A stretch of 64,000 bases of DNA from the NCBI RefSeq assembly GCF_000835495.1, contig NW_015622542.1:5416485-5480484 (forward strand), given 5' to 3'. The notes under the pieces are model-generated. The model saw only the letters and a list, made by a program, of their open reading frames with translations, was not told the DNA's origin and made no database searches. Positions 43,438 to 53,810 of this stretch are shown piece by piece. Position numbers and translations under genes: made by a program. The DNA comes from Cladophialophora immunda. Its lineage: Eukaryota > Ascomycota > Eurotiomycetes > Chaetothyriales > Herpotrichiellaceae. The stretch's first letter is position 1. Each line of letters begins with the position of its first letter.

Positions 43438-44079
43438 CTAAAACGCCGTTCTGCAGGCCAACCACTCAAAGCTGACCGACAGGGCCTCGACGATATTTCC
43501 CCACGGGTCTGCCAAGTAGAGACACTTGACACCAACGTTGCCGGGGTCGACGGTCTGGCCGACCTTCTTGCCGCCAGCACTGACGACCCTGTCCGCCAGA
43601 GCGTCTGGGTCGGGATCGGTGACACAGACGTGGAAGAAGCCGGCGCGCTCGTAGTGGAATTCGCGCTCCGCCGCCACCGGCTTGGGGTCGACGAACTCAA
43701 ACACCTCGAAGCCGACGCCATTCCCGGTCGCCATGTACGCCAGCTTGACTTCGTTCAGGCTCGGCGGGTAGATGGCGAAGATGGCGGCGTTGGGATCCGT
43801 CGATCGCTTGATGTGTGCGATCTTGCCCAGGAGGCGGAACCCCAGGTGTGTGCTGTACCAGTCCACCACGGCTTCGACGTCGGGCACCGACACGGCCACA
43901 TGGTTGAGCGGACGGTTCCACGTAGGCTAAATAGACGGAAAGGTCGTTAGACAGTGACTGCACCACCTACTTGGAGTGCAGTTTGACCCCTGGGTCCGTT
44001 GTCCTTCCCGGCCTCTGGAGCCGTTTGAAGAGGAGAAGAGACCAGGGTCTGCGGGAACTCAACTTACAGGTGCAGACAT
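43438..44079 (-). CDS. VOC / glyoxalase-fold protein
   Basis: Predicted 166-aa protein of the vicinal-oxygen-chelate superfamily (glyoxalase I, extradiol dioxygenase, methylmalonyl epimerase fold). A 12-nt first exon (44079..44068, MSAP) joins across a 141-bp intron (GTAAGT...TTTAG, GTCTAACG branch site) to exon 43926..43438. The product reads PTWNRPLNHVAVSVPD. Putative metal ligands are the early histidine in LNHVAV, the histidine in FFHVCVTD and a glutamate near the end (GNIVEALS). Glyoxalase-like enzymes detoxify 2-oxoaldehydes, and others cleave or isomerise catabolic intermediates; the role here is open. CGGCTATATG lies about 180 bp upstream of the ATG. Confidence 0.8.
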
Positions 44080-44259
44080 GTGGGGTGTTTGGAACGAGTG
44101 GTGGGCACTTCTTCTGTGGCTGTCCTCACCGTGTACCGAGTACCTGTACTGTTTGGCGGTGGCTGTGCACAAGACCCAGTCTCTTCAATATGCATAGACT
44201 CTTAAATAGGTGAAGCAGCAACACCGCGAGCGGATCTGAAGCTAAGGTTTCAGCATACC

Positions 44260-44269
44260 CGGCTATATG
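44260..44269 (+). promoter_or_regulatory. CGGCTATATG element upstream of VOC gene
   Basis: CGGCTATATG on the + strand, about 180 bp upstream of the VOC gene's ATG (44079) and downstream of the cyclase gene. It is an exact match to the island's shared element. Confidence 0.45.
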
Positions 44270-44526
44270 ACCTAGGGTTCCCATTCGACCGAACGGACGA
44301 CATATGCCCTGCTATTTACCGGACTCTACGTCTCCCGGGCTCCGGCTTCATTCGGGTTTCTCTCTTCATTTTCCGAGTCAAGGAGCCTCACGTGCTCTGG
44401 AGAATCTTCCAAATGCAGGCTGGCAGAGCCTCAGTGGGCGGTAAAAAATAAGGGGGGACTCCTTTTGAGGGCATCGAAGAGGTGTTGGCTGTTTGCGATT
44501 CTTGCAATCCGTGAGAGTGACAGGCG

Positions 44527-45760
44527 TTAAAAGATAGCTATCGCTCCTGGTGGACTTCCAACACCACCCTTGACGTTCAAGGGCGCGCTGGTCACGAAGA
44601 ATGTCCAACGCTGCTGTCTCTCGCACTCAGCAGCCAACCCCTCCAGATTCCACAGCTCACCGATAGGGGCTCCCCACCAGACCAGGGACCATTCGTGGAT
44701 GATCCATTGGCCCAGATGTGGTGGTGGCCAGGCCTCAAACGCGACCGTGTCTCCAATGTGTGCGGCAAAATGCTGGCTGTACAGCCACTTTACCATCTCT
44801 TCGTTGCTGGCCACTCCGATCGCCTTCTTGTCGGTGCCGAAAGTCCCCAGTCTGCGCTCTTCGGAGGAAGCGCGATCGTGCTGGCGAACATAGCCTGATC
44901 GGATCATGAGCAAATCTCCCTGTTTCGGCGTCGTCCCTTGGTCTGTCAAAGCCGCTTTGAGATCGGCCACGGGGATTTCAAATCGTTCCCATGCATTTGG
45001 GGCTTTGCCATCTCGCTTCTCGTAGAACCGAACCTACACGGATCAGCCTCAGGGCGACAAGTGCGTTGTGAAGCAGCTTTACCAACCATGTCAATGAGGA
45101 CGCCGCGGCCAACGATGCCGCCACGCTCGCACCAGTCTGTTTCCAGGGTCAGAGTTCTGAGGTTTATAGTTTCTCAAAGTTCAAGGCTCACTGTGAATGC
45201 CGTTTGTGGTGGATACAAGAGCGTTGTCGAAGGTTAACCCATTATAAAAGACTTTTCCTGGTTGATATGCGTGCTGGAAATGGAGGTCAGTAAATTCACC
45301 ATTCTTAGGATAAGCACATCGCCATCAATTTCCCCTTCGTCAAAGCACATACATGTTTCAAGCTGTCCCACTGCGAGCCGCTCTGGGTGTTTATGTGGAT
45401 TTCGTCGTCGAATCCGTAGGCCCCCAGATTCTTGGAAAGATCAATGACCTTCTGCTCAAACGCTTTGCGGTGGAAGCCTGGGAACTCGAGATTGTTCAAG
45501 GGCCAGTCCAATTGGACGTGGCGGCCAGTCTTGATCTCTAGGCTCGCGGCACGAACCACCGCTGGCGTGAGCAGATTGATTGCTGTAATCTCGTTAGCCT
45601 GATTTCTTCCTCTTCTGGCGGCCCGTCCGATCTGCTCACCGCCGACTTCATCTTTCTCGCCGTATCTGTCATACATGCCCCAAACACATCCCTGCGGAGT
45701 GCCGGGGACTGTTGGTAACTCTGCAAATTCTGGAAACGCGTATGTTTGTTCCGAAGTCAT
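44527..45760 (-). CDS. Cyclase family protein (kynurenine formamidase-like fold)
   Basis: Predicted 329-aa member of the putative cyclase/metal-dependent hydrolase family (PF04199 type). Exons are 45760..45640, 45582..45353, 45273..45192, 45136..45087 and 45033..44527, all in phase. The fourth intron uses a GTTGGT donor, the weakest in this gene. Features in order: MTSEQTYAFPEF, DEVGAINLLTP, HINTQSGSQWDSLKH (metal-binding region replacing the bacterial HxGTHxD), FYNGLTFDNALV, GGIVGRGVLIDM, RSGYVRQHD and a C-terminal HEWSLVWWGAPIGELWNLE. Fungal members are mostly uncharacterised, and some hydrolyse amides or lactone-type bonds. In this island it could act on a ring-opening product. Confidence 0.85.
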
Positions 45761-46452
45761 GACTTTAGAAGATACGACTCCGCATGAGCCGTGACCACGT
45801 TCACCGTCCTCCTTGACATGGAGAGTCGTCGTGAGATGAGCATTTCTACGCGTTCGACCGTACCCGTCACAGTGCCGGGCCTCCGGTAATGGGTAGATGC
45901 TACCGAATAATCAGCGTGCTTCAATTTCTTTCGATCGCCCTGTTACGAGGTACATAGCCGACGGGCATTACTATGAAACTCGGGCGAATTCGCCAAGCTC
46001 GCCAGTAGGTACGGGAAAGGGTTCCCGCAAATGACATCAGCTTCGAGACATCGTCACCGATACACATGCAACTTGACTACCCAATAGAATACCTTTGAGG
46101 GTGGAAAATACTCCATCATTGAACGGGGATTTTGATCGGTAATCCCTTGCCAGTCACTATGGCTTCGGGCCTCCTGGAAGGGAGGTGTCTGGACACTACT
46201 CTGACCGGGGCTTCTCTGACGGCGGGGAGTTGACAGATGGCCACGGCTGTCGCTGGGATTGGTGCCTCCAGCTGACTTTCTGCTGCTAGCAGCCATCGAA
46301 CAAATGTTCCGGTCATCTGATAAGCTGGAAATTGGGGCTCAGGGCTCAAGACTGCGAAGGTATAACAAAGGATACTGAAGTGGCAGGCCAACGAGCACCG
46401 GGATTCCTTATAGAATTTGCATCAGAACCAGCATCATTCTAGCAATTACAAG
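45761..46452. other. Divergent promoter region, no gene seen
   Basis: About 690 bp between the cyclase and aldehyde dehydrogenase starts. Short frames only. No clear CGGYTATAWG match was seen, although TTATAGAA occurs near 46408. Confidence 0.4.
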
Positions 46453-47964
46453 ATGGGTGACTACAGGTCGCCATTCTCGCACCCAGCGACCATCAAGGAA
46501 GCCATTTCTGATCATTCCCTCATCCACGAACAGGGCTTCATCGGAGGCGAATGGGTCAGCGGCGTCAAGACCTTCCCTGTCTACGACCCTGCCACGGACA
46601 AAGTGATTGCCAACATCGCTGATCTAGGAGCCGAAGACTTCAAAGCAGCAATAAACCATGCTGAGGCAGCTTTCAAAGAGTTTCGACATACGAGCGAACA
46701 TGCTCGCTCCAAGATGCTACACAAGTGGGCGGCCCTGATACGCCGCCACGCCGACGACCTCGCCGTCATCCTAACGATGGAGAACGGCAAGACCCTACCC
46801 GAGGCTGCTGGGGAGGTTGAATATGGCGCCTCTTTCATCAGCTGGTTCGCGGAGGAAGCTATTCGCTCCTACGGTGACGTGATCCCTTCGCAGCATGCTC
46901 AAAGTACCAACCTGGTCGTCCGCCAACCAATTGGTGTCTGTGGCATTGTTGCTCCCTGGAATTTCCCCATAGCCATGATCACGCGCAAACTCGGCCCTGC
47001 CCTGGCGGCAGGCTGCACTGTGGTCATCAAGCCGCCTTCCGAGACCCCTCTCTGCACCCTGGCCTTGACATACCTCGCTCAGCAAGCCGGCATCCCGCCC
47101 AATGTCATCCAAGTGGTGCCTACTAGAGACCGCACTGCCACCGCCGAACTCTACACCAACCCGATCGTGAAGAAGGTCTCCTTCACCGGCTCTACCCCGG
47201 TCGGTAAACTTATCACAGCAGCCGCAGCAGGGACGATGAAGAAGGTGTCGATGGAGCTCGGCGGGAACGCGCCGTATATTGTCTTCGACGACGCCGACCT
47301 GGCCCAAGCCGTTGACGGCGTGCTGGTGTGCAAGTTCCGCTGCTCCGGGCAGACCTGCGTCTGCGCGAACAGGATCTATGTGCAACGAGGGATCCACGAT
47401 CGGTTCGTGGAGGCGCTGCTCGAACGCATGCGCGGCTTCAAGATAGGGTCGGGTCTCGATCCGTCGGTCACCCACGGGCCCCTCGTCAACCGCGCCGGCG
47501 TGGCCAAGGTCCGCGCACACATCGACGACGCCGTCAGTAAGGGCGCCAAGCTAGTCGTGGGCGGCCGGGTACCGGAGGCGACCAGCACCAACGGGAAGGG
47601 CTATTTTATCGAACCGGCGCTGCTGACTGGCGTCACACAGTCGATGCTGGTGGCCAAGGACGAGACGTTCGGCCCGCTAGCGCCCGTTATCATGTTCGAT
47701 ACGGTGGACGAGGTCATCGCGATGGCCAACGACACTGAGTTCGGCCTGGCCGGGTACTTCTTTGCCAACGACCTGCGCAAAGTATGGAAGGTTGCCCTCG
47801 CGCTCGAGGTTGGCATGGTGGGCGTCAACACCGGTAAGATCAGCGCCGCGGAGGCGCCCTTTGGAGGTATCAAGGAGAGCGGCCTGGGCAAGGAGGGTAG
47901 CATGTATGGCCTGGCCGAGTTCCAGGTTATGAAGAATATTACTTTGGGAAATCTGGGCGTGTGA
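46453..47964 (+). CDS. Aldehyde dehydrogenase, succinate-semialdehyde dehydrogenase-like
   Basis: Intronless 503-aa NAD(P) aldehyde dehydrogenase. The ATG at 46453 (MGDYRSPF) is used because the frame 5' of it has no ATG. Motifs: GFIGGEWVSG near the N-terminus, VAPWNFPIAM, KPPSETPLC, the FTGSTPVGK cofactor loop, MELGGNAP with the general-base glutamate near residue 267, and GQTCVCANR with the catalytic cysteine near residue 301. ETFGPLAPV and a C-terminal PFGGIKESGLGKEG follow. This pattern matches succinate-semialdehyde dehydrogenases. It would turn an aldehyde product of the island into an acid for the TCA cycle; other medium-size aldehydes are possible. Confidence 0.9.
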   Translation: MGDYRSPFSHPATIKEAISDHSLIHEQGFIGGEWVSGVKTFPVYDPATDKVIANIADLGAEDFKAAINHAEAAFKEFRHTSEHARSKMLHKWAALIRRHADDLAVILTMENGKTLPEAAGEVEYGASFISWFAEEAIRSYGDVIPSQHAQSTNLVVRQPIGVCGIVAPWNFPIAMITRKLGPALAAGCTVVIKPPSETPLCTLALTYLAQQAGIPPNVIQVVPTRDRTATAELYTNPIVKKVSFTGSTPVGKLITAAAAGTMKKVSMELGGNAPYIVFDDADLAQAVDGVLVCKFRCSGQTCVCANRIYVQRGIHDRFVEALLERMRGFKIGSGLDPSVTHGPLVNRAGVAKVRAHIDDAVSKGAKLVVGGRVPEATSTNGKGYFIEPALLTGVTQSMLVAKDETFGPLAPVIMFDTVDEVIAMANDTEFGLAGYFFANDLRKVWKVALALEVGMVGVNTGKISAAEAPFGGIKESGLGKEGSMYGLAEFQVMKNITLGNLGV

Positions 47965-48237
47965 GGGGAGAAGGTTTGAACAGGGTGGTAAGATGGGTTT
48001 CCACGGCAAAGGACAGAAGCATGTAAATCTTTGCCCAAAGAATCAAATTCCCTTTTTTGTCCCTGTATTCCGCGAACTTATCCTGGATATTCGCATTCCA
48101 GCTGCTGGCAGAAAGGGAAGGAAACAGCTGTCCTTTTTATCTAGCCTCTTCTGTAGTGCGCTGCGCCTCACAACAACCTTGTCAAATATACCCCAAGACT
48201 GATTGTCAAGGACATCATCTCTGTTCAAAACCCAGGC

Positions 48238-49429
48238 TCAGTTCCTCCCGGCGTGCATTCCGCCGGTAATCAAAAGCTCTCCCCCAGTCATGTAGCTGCT
48301 GGCGGCGCTGAGCAAGTAAACCGCCGCGCCTTTGAGCTCGGCGCGGTCGGCCATCCTCTTCATGGGCGGCTCCGAGACGAACACCTCGGCCAACCCGGGC
48401 CTCGTGGCGCTGATGTCCAGAGTCATGTCGGTCATGACGTAGCCGGGGGAGATGCAGTTGACGCGCACGCCGGCGGTGGCCAGCTCGACGCCAAGTTGGC
48501 GGCACAGCGCCAGCACCGCCCCCTTGGAGGCACAGTAGTCGGACGTGTACTGCAGCTTGGACGCCTGGTGGGCGGCGATGCTGGCGATCATAACGACGGA
48601 GCCGGCTGCGTGAGGATGCGCCGAGGTCGGAGAGGTTGTGGTCAGGGGCGTTTGCGTGGTCATCTGCCGCACGGCCAGTTGTGCGGCGTAGTACGTGCCC
48701 AGGACGTTGATTTCGAACGTGTGCTTGACGCTGGTCGGGGCACGCTCGAGGAACGGCTGGTCCGGGCAGATGCCCGCCGCGGTTATACTATTCAGCACAC
48801 GGCGTGAGAATGGTTCTCTTGACAGGATCGAAGAAAGGACAGCGTGAGAATATGCTTGAAGAGCTCAGGTTGGGTGTAAGAGTAGGAGCGGATTCCCCTT
48901 ACATTCCATCAATGCGGTGGAAGTCTTGAACGACCAAGTCGAAGGTGTTCTTAAGACGCTCGTAGTCGGTGACGTCTGATCTAGAGAAAGAAGACGCGCA
49001 AATCAGTCTCCTCGTTATGCTCCTTAGCCTTTTTTCCCCCCTCTAGGCATCTTGCCGTTCACTCACGACGAGGAGATCCAAATCTGATAGTTTTCGGGTC
49101 CTCAATATATTGGGAACTGGCAAAGGGTGTCGATCTGGCTTAGTGCAGATTAGGGGTAAGAGATGTTGGAGAACGCACTGGTAATATCCCGCCTTGGGGG
49201 CTCTCTGCTTTAGGATCTCAAAATGCTCATGTGGCGCTGGCGACGCATCGATCACCGCGACCGAGCCACCGGCCTCAGCGACGGCAAATGCCAGTGTCAG
49301 GCCAATTCCCCTGGCACCCCCGGTGATGACCACAACCCGATCCTTGAGACTGAAGAGATTGGTCACATCGCTGTGTAGGTAGGCGTCTGTGGAAGTCTTG
49401 TCTTGAGCGTTAATGGCAGCACCCGCCAT
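48238..49429 (-). CDS. SDR, D-arabinitol/sorbose dehydrogenase-like
   Basis: Predicted 292-aa classical SDR. Exons are 49429..49179, 48980..48903 and 48787..48238. The middle 78-nt exon supplies SDVTDYERLKNTF, the usual acidic NAD(P)-ribose region, and the third begins inside the ITAAGIC motif. The start MAGAAINAQ at 49429 precedes FSLKDRVVVITGGARGIG. The catalytic motif is YCASK, with SIAAHQ before it and SPGYVMTDMT after. It resembles fungal arabinitol, sorbose and mannitol dehydrogenases. A low-complexity Thr/Ser/Pro/His insertion (TPLTTTSPTSAHPHA) before the serine strand is unusual. It is convergent with the aldehyde dehydrogenase. Confidence 0.85.
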
Positions 49430-50254
49430 CGTGTCTCCAAGGTAGAGCAGAATGGTTGATTTTGGACCGGAACAATCAAGGCCAATGCGGCACAATTCGA
49501 GGGAAAGGATCAACAGGGGTAGCAAAGTCGGCACGGTTTATCCAGCTTAGTAGGTATCGTAGCAAGTTTGTGACGGCTCAAGATTGCCAACTGGCCTTAT
49601 GCATTGTCTGCCTTCTTCGGTTATTCGCTGTTCTCACATGAAGCTACAGCTCTCTTGGTGGGTTTGAACCTAGCTGCCACTCCAGAGATCCATTCTGGTC
49701 AAGAAGGCTGTACAATAAGTATGCTACACTTCATCTATGATTTGACCATAGCTTGCGCACGCTTGCTCCGTGACCTAGTCGGCGACGGTAGGTTGCAAGA
49801 TGACAGTGCAACGTTACCAGCGAACTTTAGAAAGCTTGTTTGACATGTTTTGAATACAGAAATGGAACTTAAGAACCCCGGCTACTTCACGGCGAACTAT
49901 AGACCGGAAGCTAGGACGTCTCCAGAAAATCAAGCCCTAAGGCATAATTCCGCTATATAGCCGATATACAGCGAATGAAAAGGGGTTAGCCTGCAAGGTA
50001 CACCCCATCCCACCCCTTTTTGGGCCGCGATACGCGTCGGGTCATGGAAATACCTTTGTGCTCCACATAGGCTTATGCGAGTTCTCCGCATATGCAACTC
50101 TCACTATCCGTCGCACTGGGCACTCAAGCGGGGATTTCATCGAACCCCAGAAGCTCAGGTGCGTGTGCACGGATATCACGGCAGCTCCGCATCTTGCACA
50201 TTTTGCCGTGCTGTCTTTCTCACCGCTCTGCCAAATAGTTGCAGCCTCATCAGC
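49430..50254. other. Intergenic region with a palindromic CTATATAG element
   Basis: About 0.8 kb between the SDR start and the transporter stop. No gene seen. CTATATAGCCG at 49953-49963 reads CGGCTATATAG on the minus strand, about 530 bp upstream of the SDR start. Its core CTATATAG is self-complementary. Confidence 0.4.
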
Positions 50255-52067
50255 CTAGACATCGGTCTTCTCTCGAGTCTCGAACTCGGTGGAGTGAGGT
50301 TTGCCGTGTGACTCAGAGACAGCAACCTGTTCTGTAACCTGCTCGCGTTGTTCCTCTGGAAGTCGATCCGACTTCAGAAAGATGTAGTCGATTTCCTCCA
50401 GGCCGAGGCCTTTGGTTTCGGGGAACCAGAAGTAGATCATAGGCACGAATGCAAAGTTCTGATTTTGATATTCAGCCGTTGCGAGCGGGGCAGCTTGGAA
50501 AGGAAGTAGCACTTACGAACGCCATGAAGACTAGGTAGGTCTTCCAGGTGATGTTGTGGACCAAGGTGGGCGTGATTTGGACAATGACAAAAACCTGGAC
50601 TATATTAGTATATTCTTCCGAAGGCGTGAACTGTCTTTGGGGAATAAACGCACCCAGATCCAGTTGTTGAAGACAGCCAATGCCGTTCCTTGGGCACGAA
50701 GGCGCAACGGCAGGATCTCGGTGCTGTAGCACCAAGGAATGGCGTTCAAACTGGCCCCGAACGAGAGCATGTACTGTGAGATAGTAGTTAGTCTAGTAGG
50801 TGCAAATGACCTGAGCCCGAACTCACAGTGATGAAAAATGCAATGGAAACATTAGCTGTGGCTTTTCCCTTGTCCGTTCCGCTATAAGAGAGCAAGATGG
50901 CTACCACCATCATAGAAAGGCCCATACCGATCGCTCCAAACATCATGGGCTTCTTCCGGCCTAGACGATCAGCTCCAAGGGCTGGGACCAGTGATCCGAC
51001 CGCGAATGCTAGATTCAAGCAGCCGCCCACCACAATGGCAGTATTACGGTTGAGCCCGACGTTGACCTCGAGCACAGTTGCTGAGTAGAAGACGATGACG
51101 TTGATCCCCGCCCACTGCATGTCCGATTAGCATTGTTATGGTTACCAAGCAACCCGTCCCAGAAGACTAACCTGATTCATGAACAACACCAAACAGGCGA
51201 GAAATACGCGCCATCCGGTCTGAACAGGATCGCGCTTGAAGATGCGAGCCCATTTGAAAGGCTCTGCCTCCTCCAACGCAATAGCCTGGAGAATGTCTCT
51301 CTTCTCGGTCTCGACGACGGGATCCTCAGGAACGGTATTCCAGACTTTACACAGAACAGCCACCCCTTCTTCAGTTCGGCCTTGCTGAATCAGCCACCTG
51401 GGCGTTTCTGGCAGCCCCACCACCAAAAGAGCAACACTGGCTGCCATGGGGATCTGGAGAGCGATGGGAAGCCGCCACGCGATCGGTCCAGTAGCGAAGC
51501 TCATTCCGTAGTCGAAAAAGTAGGCTATGGATACCCCGACGGCCGTAAAGAGCACCTCCGAGGTGACAAGCCGGCCCCGATGTTCTCTTTTGCACAACTC
51601 GGACTGATACATCGGAACTGTGGATGTATCGATGCCCACACCGAGACCGGTAATGATTCGTCCGACCATCAGTTGAGGTACCGAATAGGCAGAATCTTGA
51701 ATGACTGCTCCAAGAGCAATGCAGAACATTGCTGCCCAAATCGCATGCCGGCGGCCAAATCGAGCCCCGATGAAGAAGTTGATGGCACATCCGAGAAAGC
51801 AGCCGACATTGTAAATGGAGACAATGATGCCGAGAAACCCAGGGTCAGGATGGTGGAAAATGTCGAGGAAATCGGGGTTCGTGATCAAGCCGCCAAAAAC
51901 GCCCTGGTCCCAACCAAAACTGCACAGGTCTCGTCAGTGGTTTGCGAGAAGACGATCGGACAAGCCAACTGCAAGGGCTCCCAGACTTACAGTACAAAGG
52001 CCGACAAACACGTATAAGTAATGGCAAGTTGGATAGACCGACCTGGCTTGAACCAATCTCTGGCCAT
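50255..52067 (-). CDS. MFS sugar transporter, paralogue of 1-421
   Basis: Predicted 504-aa sugar porter in six exons: 52067..51991, 51919..51172, 51114..50827, 50773..50654, 50594..50517 and 50458..50255. All junctions keep frame. The N-terminus MARDWFKPGRS leads into FGWDQGVFGG; exon 1 ends at the same codon as in the transporter at 1-421. Hallmarks: GARFGRR, VGRIITGLGVG, LPETPRWL, NQWAGINVIVFYS across the exon 2/3 junction, DRLGRKKPM, CYSTEILPLRLRAQG and FPETKGLGLEEID. The cytosolic tail is rich in Glu and Gln. It is a plasma-membrane proton-coupled carrier for a sugar, polyol or sugar acid. GGCTATAAGG lies about 265 bp upstream of the ATG. Confidence 0.9.
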
Positions 52068-53810
52068 GGTGTGGTGTGTCCTGAAAAAAACCGTCTATAT
52101 CGTACCTGACTGCAGTCTAAGCAAGAACACGAGTTCTATCTGTGGAATCGCAAACCTGGAGTACATCGAAACGCGGGGTTTCGCCCCGAGTATTTGTACC
52201 TGCCCCAGAGCTCATGCCGACGGTGATTGTGTGGGCAGATCAATATTGGAGTTGCATGTGGATCATGTCTGAGTCTGGTAATGCTCTGCAACATCACTGA
52301 AAAAGAGATTCGGCTTTCAGGGAGAAAGAAGGCTATAAGGCCTTCGGCTCACCAGGCTTGGTGTTTCAGACAGCCGGGCCATTCTTAAGTACGGTGGATA
52401 ACGTTCCCGCGTGCTGTCAACCTTGGAGAAAGGAGTCCACAGTGTTTCTTCCCATCTGTAAATTGGGTGCCTCGTAAGTCGACATGCAAAATTGCCGAAT
52501 GGTGATGCAAAGTCTCTGACCTGTGTGTTGTGTTCAGGTTTACTCCGGGTGCTTACGCGTGCGAAGTATGGAAAAATAGTTTCGTCGGCTACTGACACAG
52601 ACAACACGCACGCGATTGCTCTGCAAGGTACATACAACACCTTGAGATCGTGTCGTTGGGCGGACTGCGGGTTACCGAGACCATCGCCATCAATACTTTG
52701 ACAACAAGGTTTCAGCATTGGGTCGCAGTATTCATGTTCGAGCAGCGAGCTAGGTAACCGTCACTGCCGGTGGAAGGATAGAGCAAGATAGTTCGCACGG
52801 AGCAAGCCGTGGTATTCGGCATTTCCCCCGAGCAAGCCCGCACCTCTGTCATTGATCGGCTATACGCACCAAAGGTTCTTTTGCTCTTGGCTAAACATAC
52901 CCCATACTCTCGCCAATGCTCCGCGTTGAAGAATCGCCTCCTCCGCCTGTGGTATGTGTTATTCAACCTGAGGTAAGTGTAGGTACAAGATACTTCGTCG
53001 AAGTCCCATATCGACGATGATGCAGGCTCTTCTACTCGCCCAATTACTGGGGGAATGCCCTCTGTGCGCGTGGTCACCGGCTCTTAACAGCCAGTATTGC
53101 GGAATCGGAATGGCTCGATTGTCCCTCCCTTCGAACTTCCAAGGAGCTCATATTGCAACGAATACTCGAGAACCGGGACCAGGTGAAATTACACCCCAGA
53201 TCAAGACTAGCGATCAAGTAAATCCCAATATACTCGGCGGCGAATCTTGACCTCTCCAAAGCCCTGCGCCATGACTAATCTACACTGAGCTGTGGCTGTG
53301 CGATCCCGGGCGTGGCTTAGTGGGCCCTGAGTAGTGCCCTCAGTAGCGGGAGCACTGCAGTGAGCCTGTGCAGGCACCGTAAAATGGGCCTCCAGATTCT
53401 CAGCGTTTGGTGTTTCACTTGTTCGGATGGGCCAAGTTCCAGGCTCCCAGCTCGGTTATTGCTGCCAAGAGTTCCCTCAGGACTATTTTTCCGACTTGCG
53501 CTGCCACCTCAAGTTGCAATCAAAACGGTTCAGGATCGGTTCCAATATGAACAGATGAAAAGGGTTGTTGTAGCTGAGGTGCACACTCGTGTGGCGGGGC
53601 ATACTGCGGGGACGCCTTCTACAGCCTCGGATCGGGCCTAGCTGGGCAAGGGCAGTAACGGGCCAGAAACAAATTTCACGTGCATTTCTTGCTGGGAAAT
53701 AAGGGCAGCTCAAAGCGATTGCGGTGAGGCTGAAAGACTGATGTGAGCTTCTTTCTTATCCAAATCGAAGTGGGACAGGTGCCCTATCGTTATTATCGCA
53801 CCTCGAAGGC
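52068..53810. other. Gene-free stretch of about 1.7 kb at the edge of the island
   Basis: No supported gene. It marks the change from the catabolic island to unrelated genes. Apart from GGCTATAAGG at 52331 I found no regulatory or mobile-element signal. Short frames (up to about 130 codons) lack motifs. Confidence 0.5.
52331..52340 (+). promoter_or_regulatory. GGCTATAAGG element upstream of sugar transporter
   Basis: GGCTATAAGG, about 265 bp upstream of the transporter ATG at 52067, preceded by A rather than C. It is the last intergenic copy of the element in the window. Confidence 0.4.

Noticed and set aside
47328..47540. Arg-rich frame overlapping the aldehyde dehydrogenase
   Set aside because: It is a shadow of the GC-rich coding sequence of the aldehyde dehydrogenase in another frame.
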